Part shown: positions 63,921-64,000 of the stretch, piece by piece
Numbering within the stretch: position 1 is the stretch's first letter
Layout: the number at the start of each line of letters is the position of its first letter
Origin: Periplaneta americana
Taxonomy: Eukaryota > Arthropoda > Insecta > Blattodea > Blattidae
Direction: 5' to 3'
DNA: 64,000 bases
NCBI RefSeq assembly: GCF_040183065.1
Contig: NC_091127.1
Location: 107,354,334-107,418,333, forward strand
The notes under the pieces: model-generated
The model's database searches: none
The model's input: only the letters and a program-made list of their open reading frames with translations
What the model was told of the DNA's origin: nothing
Made by a program: the position numbers and the translations under genes

Positions 63921-64000
63921 TACACCTAACTTTTATCGAGCTCAATTTATTGTAATATTATGTGACTATTCATAATATGTGGATATTTTTTGCTTGTTGA

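Overview
The window reads as intergenic DNA from a large, repeat-rich, AT-rich animal genome, most probably an insect. A cockroach or termite-like lineage is my best guess, but the sequence alone does not prove it. I see no bacterial operon structure, no rRNA, no CRISPR array and no complete host protein gene. Most long open frames are translated microsatellites, antisense SINE promoters or retroelement remnants. The content is layer upon layer of mobile DNA, and many layers can be ordered in time because insertions carry target-site duplications (TSDs) or split older elements.

LINEs: a family with a (TTAC/GTAA)n tail recurs at 21.3-22.7, 26.2, 26.5+28.3, 38.3-38.9, 40.9-41.7 and 44.6-45.3 kb. 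Other reverse-transcriptase fragments lie at 2.9, 6.8-7.6, 12.9, 30.5-31.0, 49.2-49.8, 50.9, 55.3-56.0, 57.2, 59.7-60.7 and 61.5-63.1 kb; the last looks like a C-terminal zinc-knuckle/endonuclease region. A 1.47-kb insertion at 10.06-11.52 kb has a perfect 15-bp TSD and carries only two short overlapping frames, like a half-LINE.

SINEs: four tRNA-derived families occur. Three of them end in the same GACGCT...AGCGTC hairpin followed by TTAAATAA-like sequence, which suggests a common LINE partner.

DNA transposons: mariner at 18.8-19.5 kb, further Tc1/mariner-like transposase fragments at 35.2-35.6 and 40.6-40.9 kb, pogo-like elements at 48.2-49.0, 58.0-59.2 and 62.0-62.9 kb, a 2.3-kb element with terminal inverted repeats (TIRs) at 4.3-6.6 kb with hidden coding remnants, a foldback-type element at 26.7-28.3 kb, and several MITE families present in two copies here (245 bp, about 727 bp, 186 bp and about 277 bp).

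Most unusual structures: (1) a 1.39-kb array of tRNA-like units, two reversed and three forward, with about 282-bp period and a 12-bp TSD around the whole array; a second tRNA-like family sits in an inverted arrangement at 16.3-16.8 kb. (2) Hammerhead-ribozyme-like cores at 9.65-9.70 (-) and 13.81-13.86 kb (+) inside repeats resembling the terminal regions of Penelope-like elements, and a related hairpin at 42.9-43.75 kb. (3) The palindromic octamer TAGGCCTA, found at 18 dispersed places where about one is expected. (4) A pyrimidine-only degenerate satellite at 42.1-44.0 kb split by that hairpin. (5) A CpG-rich patch at 52.6-52.8 kb, the best place here to look for a host promoter or exon.
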